This document shows positions 17,413 through 26,291 of a DNA stretch of 64,000 nucleotides, in pieces (position 1 is the first letter of the stretch; each line of letters begins with the position of its first letter). Below the pieces are notes generated by a model, which was given only the letters and a program-made list of their open reading frames with translations, ran no database searches and was not told the origin of the DNA. The translations under genes were made by a program, and so were the position numbers. The DNA is taken from positions 1 to 64,000 of the forward strand of contig NZ_JACBXD010000037.1 in the NCBI RefSeq assembly GCF_013870525.1. The letters are read 5' to 3'. This stretch comes from Amycolatopsis pittospori. Lineage in GTDB: Bacteria > Actinomycetota > Actinomycetes > Mycobacteriales > Pseudonocardiaceae.

Positions 17413-18561
17413 TTGAAGATCACCGGTATCGAGACCTTCCCGGTCGCCCCGCGCTGGCTCTTCCTCAAGGTTTCCACCGACGAGGGGATCAGCGGCTGGG
17501 GCGAACCGGTCGTGGAGGGCCGCGCGGACACCGTCCGCGCCGCGGTGCACGAACTCGCGGAACTGCTCATCGGCCGCGACCCCCTCCTGATCGAGGATCA
17601 CTGGCAGGTCCTGCGCCGTGGCGGGTTCTACCGCGGCGGACCGGTGCTCTCCAGCGCACTGGCCGGCTACGACCAGGCTCTGTGGGACATCGCGGGCAAG
17701 GCGCGTTCGGCGCCGGTGCACGAACTGCTCGGCGGACCGGTCCGCGACCGTGTCCGGGTGTACTCGTGGGTCGGCGGCGACCGGCCGTCCGGGATCCGCG
17801 AGGCGGTTTCGGCGCAGGTCGAGGCCGGGTTCACCGCGATCAAGATGAACGTCGCCGGGCCGCTGACCCCGATCGCGACCCAGTCCGAAGCGACCGCCGC
17901 GTTACGGCGTGCGGAAGAGGCCAGGGAGGTCCTCGGCCCGGATCGCGACCTCGCCATCGACTTCCACGGCCGGGTCTCCCCGGCGATGGCGCGACGGCTC
18001 GTCCGGATGCTCGAAGACGTCCAGCCGCTGTTCGTCGAGGAGCCCGTCCTTCCCGAGACGCCCCCCGAGGTACTCGCGTCGGTGGTCGCGGCGAGCACGG
18101 TCCCGATCGCGACGGGGGAGCGGGCGTATTCGCGCTGGGACTTCAAACCGCTGCTGGACGCCGGGATCGCCGTCGTGCAGCCCGACGCCTCGCACGCGGG
18201 CGGGATCTCCGAGGTCCGGCGGATCGCGGCGCTGGCCGAGATCTACGGCGCCACCCTCGCACCGCACTGTCCGCTCGGGCCGATCGCGCTGGCGTCCTGC
18301 CTGCAACTGGCCTTCGCGACGCCGAATTTCCTGATCCAGGAACAAAGTCTGCGGATGCACTACAACGGCGACGCCGAACTCGTGCACTATCTGACCGACC
18401 CTGGCGTGTTCGACTTCTCGGGCGGCTACGCCCGACGCCCGACCGGCCCGGGGCTCGGGATCGAGATCGACGAAACCGCCGTCCGTGACGCCGCGAAGAA
18501 CCCGCACACGTGGCGGAATCCTGTGTGGCGCACGGACGACGGCGCGTTCGCCGAGTGGTAA
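17413..18561 (+). CDS. dgoD: D-galactonate dehydratase-like enzyme (enolase superfamily)
   Basis: This 382-aa mandelate racemase/muconate lactonizing enzyme-type protein has KITGIETFPVAPRWLFLKV at the N-terminus. The barrel has metal ligands in DFHGRVSP, VEEPV and ATGERAYSRWDF, and His in LAPHCPLGPIALAS. This combination fits galactonate dehydratase (DgoD), which yields 2-keto-3-deoxy-galactonate. The TTG start has TAGGAGA upstream. A TTA codon lies at 17902-17904. The downstream kinase and aldolase of the DeLey-Doudoroff pathway are not in the window. Confidence 0.75.
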   Translation: MKITGIETFPVAPRWLFLKVSTDEGISGWGEPVVEGRADTVRAAVHELAELLIGRDPLLIEDHWQVLRRGGFYRGGPVLSSALAGYDQALWDIAGKARSAPVHELLGGPVRDRVRVYSWVGGDRPSGIREAVSAQVEAGFTAIKMNVAGPLTPIATQSEATAALRRAEEAREVLGPDRDLAIDFHGRVSPAMARRLVRMLEDVQPLFVEEPVLPETPPEVLASVVAASTVPIATGERAYSRWDFKPLLDAGIAVVQPDASHAGGISEVRRIAALAEIYGATLAPHCPLGPIALASCLQLAFATPNFLIQEQSLRMHYNGDAELVHYLTDPGVFDFSGGYARRPTGPGLGIEIDETAVRDAAKNPHTWRNPVWRTDDGAFAEW

Positions 18562-18567
18562 CGGCCC

Positions 18568-20829
18568 TTACTTGAGCGAGTTGTCCACTGTGGTCATCAA
18601 GGCCCCGGTGTCACCCGACATCTCCCAGGCCATGACTCCCAGCAGTCCTCTGGTCTTGAGCCAGGCGACCTTCTGCTGGATGGACCAGGCGTCGTCGAAG
18701 GTCCACCATTGCCCTCCGTTGCCCGTGTAACACGCCGTGGCCACGGCCGCGGTGTCGTGCTGGACGGTGCAGTTCGGGACACTGGCCAAGAGATTCGCGT
18801 AGCCACGAGTACCTGCTTCCTCGGGGAACTGGCCTGGCGCGGCTCCGGTCGCGCTCTGCCATTCACCCTTCTTGCCGCCGTCCGCGACCCCCTGCCATCC
18901 TCGCCCGTAGAAGGCGAGCCCGAGGGTCAGTTTCCGTGGATTGGCCCCGGCGTTGGTGTAGGCGTTGATCGCCGACTCCACACTGAACTTGAAGTTGTAC
19001 GGATCGTCCGCGTCGGCGTAGAGGTTGCCCTGGTGGCCGGTGCGGTTCGGCTCCCACGAGTTGTCGCTGCCCGAGCCGTGGAAGTCGTAGCCCTGCACGT
19101 TCGCGACGTCGAGGTAGTCGAAGATCTTCGGGATTTCCCAGCCACCGCTCACCTTCGCCGGGTCGGCGGGGGTGAACGCCTGCAGTTCGTACCGCTTGCC
19201 GGTGGTCGCGCCATAGGCGTCCATCTGCGTGCGGAACTCGGCGAGCAGGGCGGTCAGGTTCGTCTTGTCGTTGGCGCTCCAGTGGTTCCCGGGGTGCCCG
19301 TCGGGGCTGCCCGGCCATTCCCAGTCGATGTCGATGCCGTCGAAGATGCCCGCGGCCGTTCCCGGGCCACCGGCTCCGCCGTACGCCTTGACGTTCCCCT
19401 TGAGGTACGTGTCGATGCACGACGCGACGAACTTCTGCCGGGACGCGGCGGTCGCCGCGACGTCCGAGAAGTACTTGGAATAGGTCCAGCCGCCCAACGA
19501 GATGAGGATCTTCAGGTTGGGATACTTGACCTTGAGCTTCTTCAGCTGGTTGTAGTTGCCGCGCAACGTCTCCCAGCCGGTGTCGCCGACGCCGTCGACG
19601 GACTGGGACGCGGACATCGGCCGCGAGTAGTCGGCTTCCGCGTCGCCCGCGCCGTCACCCTGGTTCGGATCCTGCGGATTCGACGTCGTTCCCTTGGTGA
19701 CGCCGGAAAGACAGGTGTGGTTGACCGGGTCGATGTTCCCGAAGGCGTACAGCAGATGGGTCAGCTTGGCGGCCGATCCGTTGGTCACCATGTTCTTGAC
19801 GAAGAACTGGCGGCCGTAGATGCCCCACTGGACGAAGTAGCCGACCCGCGCGTATCCGTTCACGATGTCGCCGGTGCGAGCGCTGACGGCCGCGCTCGCC
19901 GCGGAGACGTTGTCGTAGCCGTCACGGGCTTTGACCGTGAAAGAGTACGAAGTGGACGGTGAGAGACCACTGACCGTCGCGGTCGTACCGGTGACCGTGG
20001 TGGCGAGGGTCGTGCCGCGATAGACGTCGTAGGAGACGACACCGGTGTTGTCGGTGGACGCGTTCCAGGCCAGGGCGACGGTGCTCGACGTGACCGCCGT
20101 CGAGCGGAGGTTCGACGGCGCTGTCGGCGCCTGGGTGTCGTCACCCGGGTTGTTGGTGGTCACCGCCAGCGCGGAACTCGCCGGGGACTTGGCGTCCTTC
20201 CGGTCCTTGGCGACGACGGTGAAGCTGTAGGCCGTGTTCGGCGTCAGCCCGGTGATCGTCGTTTCGGTGCCGGTGCCGGTGACGGTGGCCGCGAGCGTGG
20301 TCCCGTTGTAGACCTCGTAGGCGGCGACGGGCAGCGAGCCCGGTGCGGAAGCGTTCCAGGCCAATGCGGCGGTCGTGGTCGTCTTCGCCACGAGACGCAG
20401 ATTGGCCGGGGCCGACGGCGGGGTGTCGCCCGATCCGTCGCAGTTGGCGTCATCGATCCGGCACGTCGTCGGATTGACGGCGGAACTGAGCCGGAAGGAC
20501 GGGCTGTATGGGTAGGTGGAGCGGCCCGGCGCGAGGGACGCGATGTAGAACGCCGGGGTGAGGGTGACCTGGTTGCCCGCCTGGGTGACCGTGGCGTTGG
20601 AGCCACTGGTGGCGGTCACGCCGGCGGGGAGGGTGAAGGTGATGGACCAGTTGGCCACGGTTTCGGTGCTGGGGTTGGTGACGGTGTACTCACCGGTGGT
20701 GCCGGACAGGGTGAAGGCGGCGCGGAGGCGGCCCGCCGCCATCGCTGGACTCCCGGCGGCGACGAGGATCCCCGCTGCGAGGAGTGTCACGGTGAGTGCG
20801 CTGAGTAGTCGTTTCCTGGTGCGTCTCAT
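18568..20829 (-). CDS. secreted GH18 chitinase with CBM2-like and two FN3 domains
   Basis: This 753-aa protein has a signal peptide (residues 1-31). A CBM2-like carbohydrate-binding domain follows (about 32-125; WSITFTLPAGVTATSGSNA). Two fibronectin type III domains come next (about 138-225 and 232-318; APTAPSNLRSTAVTSSTVALAWNAS type). The C-terminal GH18 barrel (about 325-750) carries the catalytic motif DGIDIDWEW, with the Glu as acid/base, and the final barrel strand LGVMAWEMSGD. It degrades chitin extracellularly. ATG 20829 is preceded by GGAGAG. Two TGGTCTAGACCA-type sites upstream place it in a probable DasR regulon. Confidence 0.92.
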   Translation of the reverse strand: MRRTRKRLLSALTVTLLAAGILVAAGSPAMAAGRLRAAFTLSGTTGEYTVTNPSTETVANWSITFTLPAGVTATSGSNATVTQAGNQVTLTPAFYIASLAPGRSTYPYSPSFRLSSAVNPTTCRIDDANCDGSGDTPPSAPANLRLVAKTTTTAALAWNASAPGSLPVAAYEVYNGTTLAATVTGTGTETTITGLTPNTAYSFTVVAKDRKDAKSPASSALAVTTNNPGDDTQAPTAPSNLRSTAVTSSTVALAWNASTDNTGVVSYDVYRGTTLATTVTGTTATVSGLSPSTSYSFTVKARDGYDNVSAASAAVSARTGDIVNGYARVGYFVQWGIYGRQFFVKNMVTNGSAAKLTHLLYAFGNIDPVNHTCLSGVTKGTTSNPQDPNQGDGAGDAEADYSRPMSASQSVDGVGDTGWETLRGNYNQLKKLKVKYPNLKILISLGGWTYSKYFSDVAATAASRQKFVASCIDTYLKGNVKAYGGAGGPGTAAGIFDGIDIDWEWPGSPDGHPGNHWSANDKTNLTALLAEFRTQMDAYGATTGKRYELQAFTPADPAKVSGGWEIPKIFDYLDVANVQGYDFHGSGSDNSWEPNRTGHQGNLYADADDPYNFKFSVESAINAYTNAGANPRKLTLGLAFYGRGWQGVADGGKKGEWQSATGAAPGQFPEEAGTRGYANLLASVPNCTVQHDTAAVATACYTGNGGQWWTFDDAWSIQQKVAWLKTRGLLGVMAWEMSGDTGALMTTVDNSLK

Positions 20830-20882
20830 GGCGGTTCTCTCCAAAAGAGGCGGCGAGACTGACCTGCTCTGAACTGGCGCGA

Positions 20883-20898
20883 TGTGGTCTAGACCACA
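20883..20898. promoter_or_regulatory. DasR-responsive element (dre) upstream of chitinase
   Basis: TGTGGTCTAGACCACA is a perfect 16-bp palindrome whose core TGGTCTAGACCA matches the Streptomyces DasR operator consensus. It lies 54 bp upstream of the chitinase start. In the family, DasR repression is lifted by glucosamine-6-phosphate. Confidence 0.8.
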
Positions 20899-20925
20899 CT
20901 TGAATGTAGCGCGGCGTTCGTAAAA

Positions 20926-20935
20926 GGTCTAGACC
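20926..20935. promoter_or_regulatory. second, shorter dre-like palindrome
   Basis: GGTCTAGACC is the inner core of the dre, 43 bp (centre to centre about four helical turns) from the first site. It could allow cooperative binding or serve the divergent sigma-factor promoter. It is weaker because the outer T/A pair is replaced. Confidence 0.55.
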
Positions 20936-21010
20936 GATTCGTCGGTCGTGAACCCGATCCGTCCCGGTGCGGATAAGAGATGACACTGAACGGACGGCGA
21001 GAGGCGGTTC

Positions 21011-21613
21011 ATGGGTACATCTGGGGTCGATCCGGGTGATTTGTCCGATGCGGAGCTGATCACGAGATCGGTGACCGGTCCGGACTGGTTCTCCGCGATC
21101 TTCGACCGGCACGCCGCGCATATCCACCGTTACCTGGTCAGGCGCATCGGACCCGGCCCCGCCGAGGACGCGCTGGGAGAGGCTTTCCTGGTCGCGTTCC
21201 GCAAACGTGCGGGCTACGACACGACGCGCCCCGACGCGCGGCCGTGGCTCTACGGCATCGCGACCAATCTGGTGGCGCAGCGGCGCCGCGACGAGGTCCG
21301 GGAACTGAAACTGCGGGAAGCGCTCGGCCCGCCGCCGGATCAGGAAGGCCATGCCGAACGCGTCGCCGAGCAGGTGACGGCCGAGGCGATGGGCAAGCTC
21401 CTCGACGGCGCACTGGCGGATCTGCCCGACGGCGATCGCGACACGCTGACGCTGTTCGCCGGAGAAGGCCTGAGTTACGAGGAAATCGCTGCCGCACTGG
21501 ACATTCCGGTCGGAACGGTCCGTTCGAGGCTCAACCGCGCTCGCCGCAAGGTCCGCGAGGCGCTGGAGCGCCCGGACATCACGACTTCGAAGGAGATCGC
21601 CAACCATGGATGA
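21011..21613 (+). CDS. ECF-type RNA polymerase sigma factor
   Basis: This 200-aa protein has sigma region 2 (about 30-95; FSAIFDRHAAHIHRYLVRRIG, then DARPWLYGIATNLVAQRRR) and region 4 (about 135-190; LPDGDRDTLTLFAGEGLSYEEIAAALDIPVGTVRSRLNRARRKVRE). It overlaps the next gene by 8 nt. That gene encodes a one-TM protein that may serve as its regulator, although it is not a classical zinc anti-sigma factor. The target promoter is unknown. Confidence 0.9.
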   Translation: MGTSGVDPGDLSDAELITRSVTGPDWFSAIFDRHAAHIHRYLVRRIGPGPAEDALGEAFLVAFRKRAGYDTTRPDARPWLYGIATNLVAQRRRDEVRELKLREALGPPPDQEGHAERVAEQVTAEAMGKLLDGALADLPDGDRDTLTLFAGEGLSYEEIAAALDIPVGTVRSRLNRARRKVREALERPDITTSKEIANHG

Positions 21614-22520
21614 GCTGAAACTGATCAGCGAGCGAACCGGATCGGTCCAGCTCGCGGAAACCGCCGCACTCGCTGCGGCGCGGGCGCGATTGATGACCGA
21701 AATCGCCACCGCCGAAGCGGAAAACGTGGTGCCGCTGCAGAAAAGGCGGCGCTGGGCCTGGACCGGGGCGGGCGTCGTCGGCCTCGCCGCCGCCATCACC
21801 GCCGTCGTCGCGCTGGCCCCGGTCGAGCAGGTCGGGCTGGAGCCGCCAGCGGCCGCCGCGGATCCCGTGGTGGTGCTCCGCAACGCCGCCGCCGCCGCGC
21901 TGAAGACGCCGGACGTGCCGCCGAGGCCCGGTCAATTCGTCTACACGAAGACCAAGCAGCCCGACGGTGAGCGGGAATCGTGGCTTTCGGCGGACGGCAC
22001 CCGCGACGGGATGATCAAGATGGCGGACGGCAGTTCCTTCCCTGTTCCGGGTTGCCGGAACGGGCGGGCGCAGGTGTACAAGGGCGAAGAGCCGGTCAAG
22101 GGCGTCACGGAGCCGTGCACGCCGAGGCCCGTCCACCGGGCGGACCTCCCCACCGACGCGGACGCGATGTTCGCCTACCTCAACGCCGACCGCAGCGGTC
22201 AAAAGGGCGACTTCAACGCGATGGGCAAGGACGTCCTCGCGCTGGCGAACGAAAGCTTTCTTTCGCCCGAGGTCCGGGCGGCCCTGTACGGCGCGGCGGC
22301 CAAGGTGCCCGGGCTTCGCGCCGTCGAACACGCCGAGGACGCGGCCGGCAGGCCCGGTGTCGGCATCACTTGGCCGCTCGGGCCGCACGCCGACCTCAAA
22401 GTGGCGAAACCGGTCGTGATCGTCTTCAGCGCCGACACGTTCTCGTATCTGGGCACGAATTCGACCGCGGTGACCGCGTCCGGCGTGGTGGACGCGGTCG
22501 GTCAGCGGCCACGGGGATAA
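21606..22520 (+). CDS. CU044_5270-family one-TM protein
   Basis: This 304-aa protein has a cytoplasmic N-terminus of about 48 residues, one TM helix (WAWTGAGVVGLAAAITAVVAL, about 50-70) and a large extracytoplasmic domain. The domain includes RPGQFVYTKTKQPDGERESWLS, a motif typical of the actinobacterial CU044_5270 family. It is translationally coupled to the ECF sigma gene, an arrangement repeated in many actinomycetes. A role as membrane-bound sensor or anti-sigma partner is inferred only from this pairing. AAGGAG lies inside the sigma gene as its ribosome site. Confidence 0.8.
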   Translation: MDELKLISERTGSVQLAETAALAAARARLMTEIATAEAENVVPLQKRRRWAWTGAGVVGLAAAITAVVALAPVEQVGLEPPAAAADPVVVLRNAAAAALKTPDVPPRPGQFVYTKTKQPDGERESWLSADGTRDGMIKMADGSSFPVPGCRNGRAQVYKGEEPVKGVTEPCTPRPVHRADLPTDADAMFAYLNADRSGQKGDFNAMGKDVLALANESFLSPEVRAALYGAAAKVPGLRAVEHAEDAAGRPGVGITWPLGPHADLKVAKPVVIVFSADTFSYLGTNSTAVTASGVVDAVGQRPRG

Positions 22521-22532
22521 GAGGCCGAGGGC

Positions 22533-23312
22533 TCAGCTGCCGGTGAAGGTCGCCTTGCCGGGCCCGTCGGTGAGGAACGACTTCACGGCGCCGCGTAGGT
22601 CCTCGGTTTCGAAAAGCGCGGCGGCGATCGTCGTGATGTGCGCGTTCGCCTCGGCGACGCCGCCGTGCTCGTAGTGCTCGAGGACCTTCTTGGTCGCCGC
22701 GTGCGCCCGTGTCGGCCCCAGTGCGAGATCGTTCGTGAAGGCGCGTACGGCCTCGTCGAAACCGTCCACCGGGAGCACGCGGTTCACCACGTTCCAGCGT
22801 TCGAGGGTCGCGGCGTCGTAGGTCGCGCCGGTCATCACGAACTCCTTGGCACGTCCGACACCGGCCCGGGCGGCGAGGCGCTGCGTGCCGCCCATGGTCG
22901 GCGTCAGACCGACGACCCGTTCGACGAGACCGAACTTCGCCTTTTCACTCGCCAGGATGATGTCGCAGGCGACCGCGACCTCGAAGGCCCAGGTCAGGCA
23001 CAGGCCGTGCGCGGCGAAGACGGTGGGGACCGGGAGCGCGGCGATCCGGTCGGGGATCGCCAGCATCTCGTCGAAGAGCACCTTCGCTTCAGCGGGGGAG
23101 GATTGGGCGTCGAACAGCGAGACGTCGACACCGCCGCTGACGATCTTCCCCTCGGCCCGGATCAGTACCGCCCTCGGCGGTGTGGCCTCCAGTTCGCCGA
23201 TCGCCTCGCCCAGTTCGTCCTGTAGTGCCGCGGTGTAGAGGTTCAGCGGCGGCGAAGCGATGGTCAGGACGGCGACGCCGTCCTCGCGGTCGAGGCGGAT
23301 CGAGGTGGCCAA
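22533..23312 (-). CDS. enoyl-CoA hydratase/isomerase family protein
   Basis: This 259-aa crotonase-fold protein has SPPLNLYTAALQDELGEAI near the N-terminus and oxyanion-hole region AAHGLCLTWAFEVAVACDIILASEKAKFGLVE (about 100-135). VVGLTPTMGGTQRLAARAG follows. The catalytic Glu pair of true hydratases is not obvious (L at AHGLCLT where many have G-G-G), so it may be a specialised isomerase or hydrolase. TTG start with GGAGGG upstream. It lies 37 nt downstream of the PaaX-like regulator on the same strand, suggesting a shared operon and an aryl- or acyl-CoA pathway. Confidence 0.8.
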   Translation of the reverse strand: MATSIRLDREDGVAVLTIASPPLNLYTAALQDELGEAIGELEATPPRAVLIRAEGKIVSGGVDVSLFDAQSSPAEAKVLFDEMLAIPDRIAALPVPTVFAAHGLCLTWAFEVAVACDIILASEKAKFGLVERVVGLTPTMGGTQRLAARAGVGRAKEFVMTGATYDAATLERWNVVNRVLPVDGFDEAVRAFTNDLALGPTRAHAATKKVLEHYEHGGVAEANAHITTIAAALFETEDLRGAVKSFLTDGPGKATFTGS

Positions 23313-23349
23313 GGCGGGTTCCCTCCGGAGAGATCGTTTTCCCGTGACC

Positions 23350-24240
23350 CTAGCCGGAGGTCGCCGCGAGTTCGTCCCATTGGGCCTGTGCTCCTGGTCG
23401 CCATTCGACGTACTTGCGGTGGAAAAGGTTCGCCGCGCGCACGCCGCTCCAACCGTCGGGAAGCAGTTTCAGCGGAAGACGGGGATCGAGGAACGGGAAA
23501 CTGCGCCATTCGTGGACGAGTTCGGTCTGTGCGCGCAGAACGCCGTGTTCACCCGAAGGTCGTGAACCGGTGAAGCGGTCGATGAAATCCTCGTACCGGT
23601 CCTTGAGTTCGCTGAGGTCCCAGGAGCGCGCGACCATCGTCTCCTGATCGCCGACGTCGCCATAGCTGGCGGTGAACGACATCGCCTGCGCGTCGAGCCC
23701 GAGTTCCTGCACGATCTGCTGGGCCTCGCGCTGGCGGCCGGCGTCCGGGCTGACCCAGACACCCGCGACCGGCGAGCCGAAACCGGCCCAGGTCAGGCGT
23801 GTGCGCAGCCGGTGCCTGAGATCCCGTTTCGCCTCGGGGACCGAGACGATGAGCATCAGCCAATTGCCGTCCCAAGGTCTCTCGTCATTGCCGAAGGCGT
23901 AGATCCGTTCCGCGCCTTCGGTGAGCAGGCGTCTGCCCGGTGGAGTCAGCGACCAGCGCACTCTTCGCCCGACGCGTTCGGAGACCACCCAGCCTTCGGC
24001 CGAGGACCGGGCCAGCGCCTGGCGTGCGGACTTCTCCTCGATATCCAGTACTCGCAGGGCGTCGACCAGGGTGGACGTCCAGATCGGCTGGTCGCGGGGG
24101 AGCACGTACTCGCCGAGAATCGTCATCAGCAGCGAGCGCGCGCTGGCGTGACTGACTTCCCGCCTCCTGCTCATCGTCGGCCTGCGGGTACCGCCTTTCT
24201 GCTGATGGGCGACGGGGACCGGGGTGGCGGAGTCCGCCAT
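23350..24240 (-). CDS. PaaX-family transcriptional regulator
   Basis: This 296-aa protein has an N-terminal winged helix (about 30-95; ARSLLMTILGEYVLPRDQPIWTS; RQALARSSAEGWVVSERVGRR). The PaaX central domain follows (about 115-210; NWLMLIVSVPEAKRDLRHRLRTRLTWAGFGSP) and then a C-terminal domain. PaaX represses phenylacetate catabolism and is released by phenylacetyl-CoA. Here the adjacent target is a crotonase-family gene. The start is ATG 24240; ATG 24174 would give a protein beginning just before the winged helix. Confidence 0.85.
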   Translation of the reverse strand: MADSATPVPVAHQQKGGTRRPTMSRRREVSHASARSLLMTILGEYVLPRDQPIWTSTLVDALRVLDIEEKSARQALARSSAEGWVVSERVGRRVRWSLTPPGRRLLTEGAERIYAFGNDERPWDGNWLMLIVSVPEAKRDLRHRLRTRLTWAGFGSPVAGVWVSPDAGRQREAQQIVQELGLDAQAMSFTASYGDVGDQETMVARSWDLSELKDRYEDFIDRFTGSRPSGEHGVLRAQTELVHEWRSFPFLDPRLPLKLLPDGWSGVRAANLFHRKYVEWRPGAQAQWDELAATSG

Positions 24241-24387
24241 TTGCTGTCACCGACCTCAATATTCGGGGATTCGTTCGGGTCCAGAAGAACAACAAGGTTA
24301 CCCACGTTCCGTGATCGGTTGGATACCTGACACTCTTCCGAGGGACCCCGAGGTGTTCAACGAGGCGCCCGTAGACTCACTCATCTC

Positions 24388-26025
24388 ATGAGCGCCACAC
24401 TCGTTGCCAAGGATCTCGCCGCCGGACACGGCGATCGTGTTCTGTTCTCCGGCCTCGACCTCGTCGTCGGCCCGGGCGAGGTGATCGGTCTCGTCGGGGT
24501 CAACGGCGCGGGTAAGTCCACGCTGCTGCGGACCCTCGGCGGCCTGGTGCCCCCGGAGGACGGCACTGTCCGGCTGAACCCGCCGACGGCCACGGTCGGT
24601 CACCTTCCGCAGGAACCCGAACGTCGCGTGGGTGAGTCGGTTCGCGCGTTCCTCGCACGACGTACGGGGGTCACCGCCGCCCAGGCCGAGCTCGACGCCG
24701 CCACCGAAGCGCTGACCGCTGGTGAACCGGGATCGGACGACACCTACGCCGTGGCGCTCGACCGCTGGCTCGCCCTCGGCGGGGCCGACCTCGACGACCG
24801 GGCCGGCGAGGTCGTCGCGGACCTGGGGCTCGCGGTCAATCTCGACCAGCCGATGCTGTCGCTTTCCGGCGGGCAGGCGGCTCGGGCCGGGATGGCTTCG
24901 CTGCTGCTGAGCCGGTACGACATCTTCCTGCTCGACGAGCCGACCAACGACCTCGATCTGGACGGCCTGGAACGGCTGGAGCGGTTCGTGACCGGGCTGC
25001 GCGCGGGGACGGTGCTGGTCAGCCACGACCGGGAATTCCTCGCCCGCACTGTCGACCGTGTCGTCGAACTCGACTTCGCCCAGCAACAGGTGCGGACCTA
25101 TGGCGGCGGTTACGAGTCCTATTTGGAGGAACGCGCCGTCGCGAGGCGGCATGCTCGCGAGGAGTACGACGAGTACGCGAACACCAAGGCGTCGCTCGAA
25201 GCCCGTGGCGCGATGCAGCGTTCGTGGATGGAGAAGGGCGTCAAGAACGCCCGGCGCAAGGCCACCGACAACGACAAGGTCGGCCGCAAGTTCCGGAGCG
25301 AGGCGACGGAGAAGCAGGCGTCGAAGGCCCGCCAGACCGACCGCATGATCGAGCGCCTCGACGTCGTCGAGGAACCCCGCAAGGAATGGGAACTGCGGAT
25401 GGAGATCGCGGCGGCGCCCCGGGCGGGCGCGGTCGTGGCGACTCTGCGCGGTGCCGTGGTGCGCCGTGGCGAGTTCACGCTCGGTCCGGTGGACCTGCAG
25501 ATCGATTGGGCGGACAAGGTCGCGATCACCGGGGCCAACGGCGCCGGGAAGTCGACGCTCCTCGCCGCCCTGCTCGGCCGGGTCCCGGTCGACGAAGGCG
25601 GTGCTTCACTCGGCTCCGGCGTCGTGGTCGGCGAGGTCGACCAGGCACGGAAACTCTTCCTCGGCGACCTCCCCCTCGCGGACGCTTTCGCCCGCGAGGT
25701 CCCGGAACTCCCCGACGCCGACGTCCGGACGCTGCTGGCGAAGTTCGGACTGAAGGCCGCTCACGTGCTGCGGTCGGCGGCCACGCTGTCGCCGGGGGAG
25801 CGCACGCGGGCGGCGCTGGCGCTGCTGCAGGCGCGCGGGGTGAACCTGCTGGTGCTCGACGAGCCGACGAACCACCTCGACCTGCCCGCGATCGAGCAGC
25901 TGGAGTCGGCGCTCTCGGAGTATCCGGGGACCCTGCTGCTGGTGACGCACGACCGGCGCATGTTGGACGCGGTCGCGACGACGCGGCGGCTGGAAGTGGC
26001 CGACGGGAAGGTCACCGAGTCGTGA
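24388..26025 (+). CDS. ABC-F family ATPase (ribosome protection type)
   Basis: This 545-aa soluble protein has two fused ABC domains and no TM helix. NBD1 has Walker A GVNGAGKST (about residue 38), signature LSGGQ and LLDEPTNDLDLD. The charged, helical linker around residues 235-330 is the P-site tRNA interaction motif (EARGAMQRSWMEKGVKNARRK). NBD2 has Walker A GANGAGKST, signature LSPGE and LVLDEPTNHLDL. It is divergent from the PaaX gene. ABC-F proteins either protect ribosomes from macrolide/lincosamide-type antibiotics or aid translation; which applies here is not decidable by eye. A TAGACT -10-like box just upstream suggests a very short leader. Confidence 0.9.
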   Translation: MSATLVAKDLAAGHGDRVLFSGLDLVVGPGEVIGLVGVNGAGKSTLLRTLGGLVPPEDGTVRLNPPTATVGHLPQEPERRVGESVRAFLARRTGVTAAQAELDAATEALTAGEPGSDDTYAVALDRWLALGGADLDDRAGEVVADLGLAVNLDQPMLSLSGGQAARAGMASLLLSRYDIFLLDEPTNDLDLDGLERLERFVTGLRAGTVLVSHDREFLARTVDRVVELDFAQQQVRTYGGGYESYLEERAVARRHAREEYDEYANTKASLEARGAMQRSWMEKGVKNARRKATDNDKVGRKFRSEATEKQASKARQTDRMIERLDVVEEPRKEWELRMEIAAAPRAGAVVATLRGAVVRRGEFTLGPVDLQIDWADKVAITGANGAGKSTLLAALLGRVPVDEGGASLGSGVVVGEVDQARKLFLGDLPLADAFAREVPELPDADVRTLLAKFGLKAAHVLRSAATLSPGERTRAALALLQARGVNLLVLDEPTNHLDLPAIEQLESALSEYPGTLLLVTHDRRMLDAVATTRRLEVADGKVTES

Positions 26026-26048
26026 GGGTCCCTTTCCCGCTCGCGTAA

Positions 26049-26105
26049 GTGCTATGAACGACCCGTTCCTTGCAAAATTCGCAAGGAACGGGTCGTTCAT
26101 AGCAC
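26049..26105. repeat. long perfect palindrome with 7-nt loop
   Basis: Perfect 25-nt arms (beginning GTGCTATGAACGACCCG) surround loop AAAATTC, 23 bp past the ABC-F stop. It is probably a terminator or dispersed element. It shares the 7-nt loop size with the other palindromes in the window but not their arm sequence. Confidence 0.8.
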
Positions 26106-26229
26106 GCGGGGCTTGACACGGCTCACCCCTTCGTCGCGCCCCCGGTGGGCCCTTTCACGGAGGAGCCAGGACCGCGTGCCGTCGTCGAAAACGATCTCAG
26201 TCACGGCGCCATCCTGCTGGTGCCGGGCT

Positions 26230-26278
26230 CGTCCATGAAGGAATCCGGACAGTCAACGTCCCAATTCCTTCATGGACG
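26230..26278. repeat. dispersed palindromic element, copy 2
   Basis: 21-nt arms (left arm starts CGTCCATGAAGGAATC) with two mismatches surround a 7-nt loop AGTCAAC. It lies between converging genes and shows the same arm family as 12944-12984 and 63207-63255. Confidence 0.85.
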
Positions 26279-26291
26279 CGGTCATCGCTGC

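Noticed and set aside
24388..26025. ABC-F protein considered as the missing ATPase of the siderophore importer
   Set aside because: It has two fused NBDs with the tRNA-interaction linker, typical of translation-associated ABC-F proteins that do not pair with permeases.
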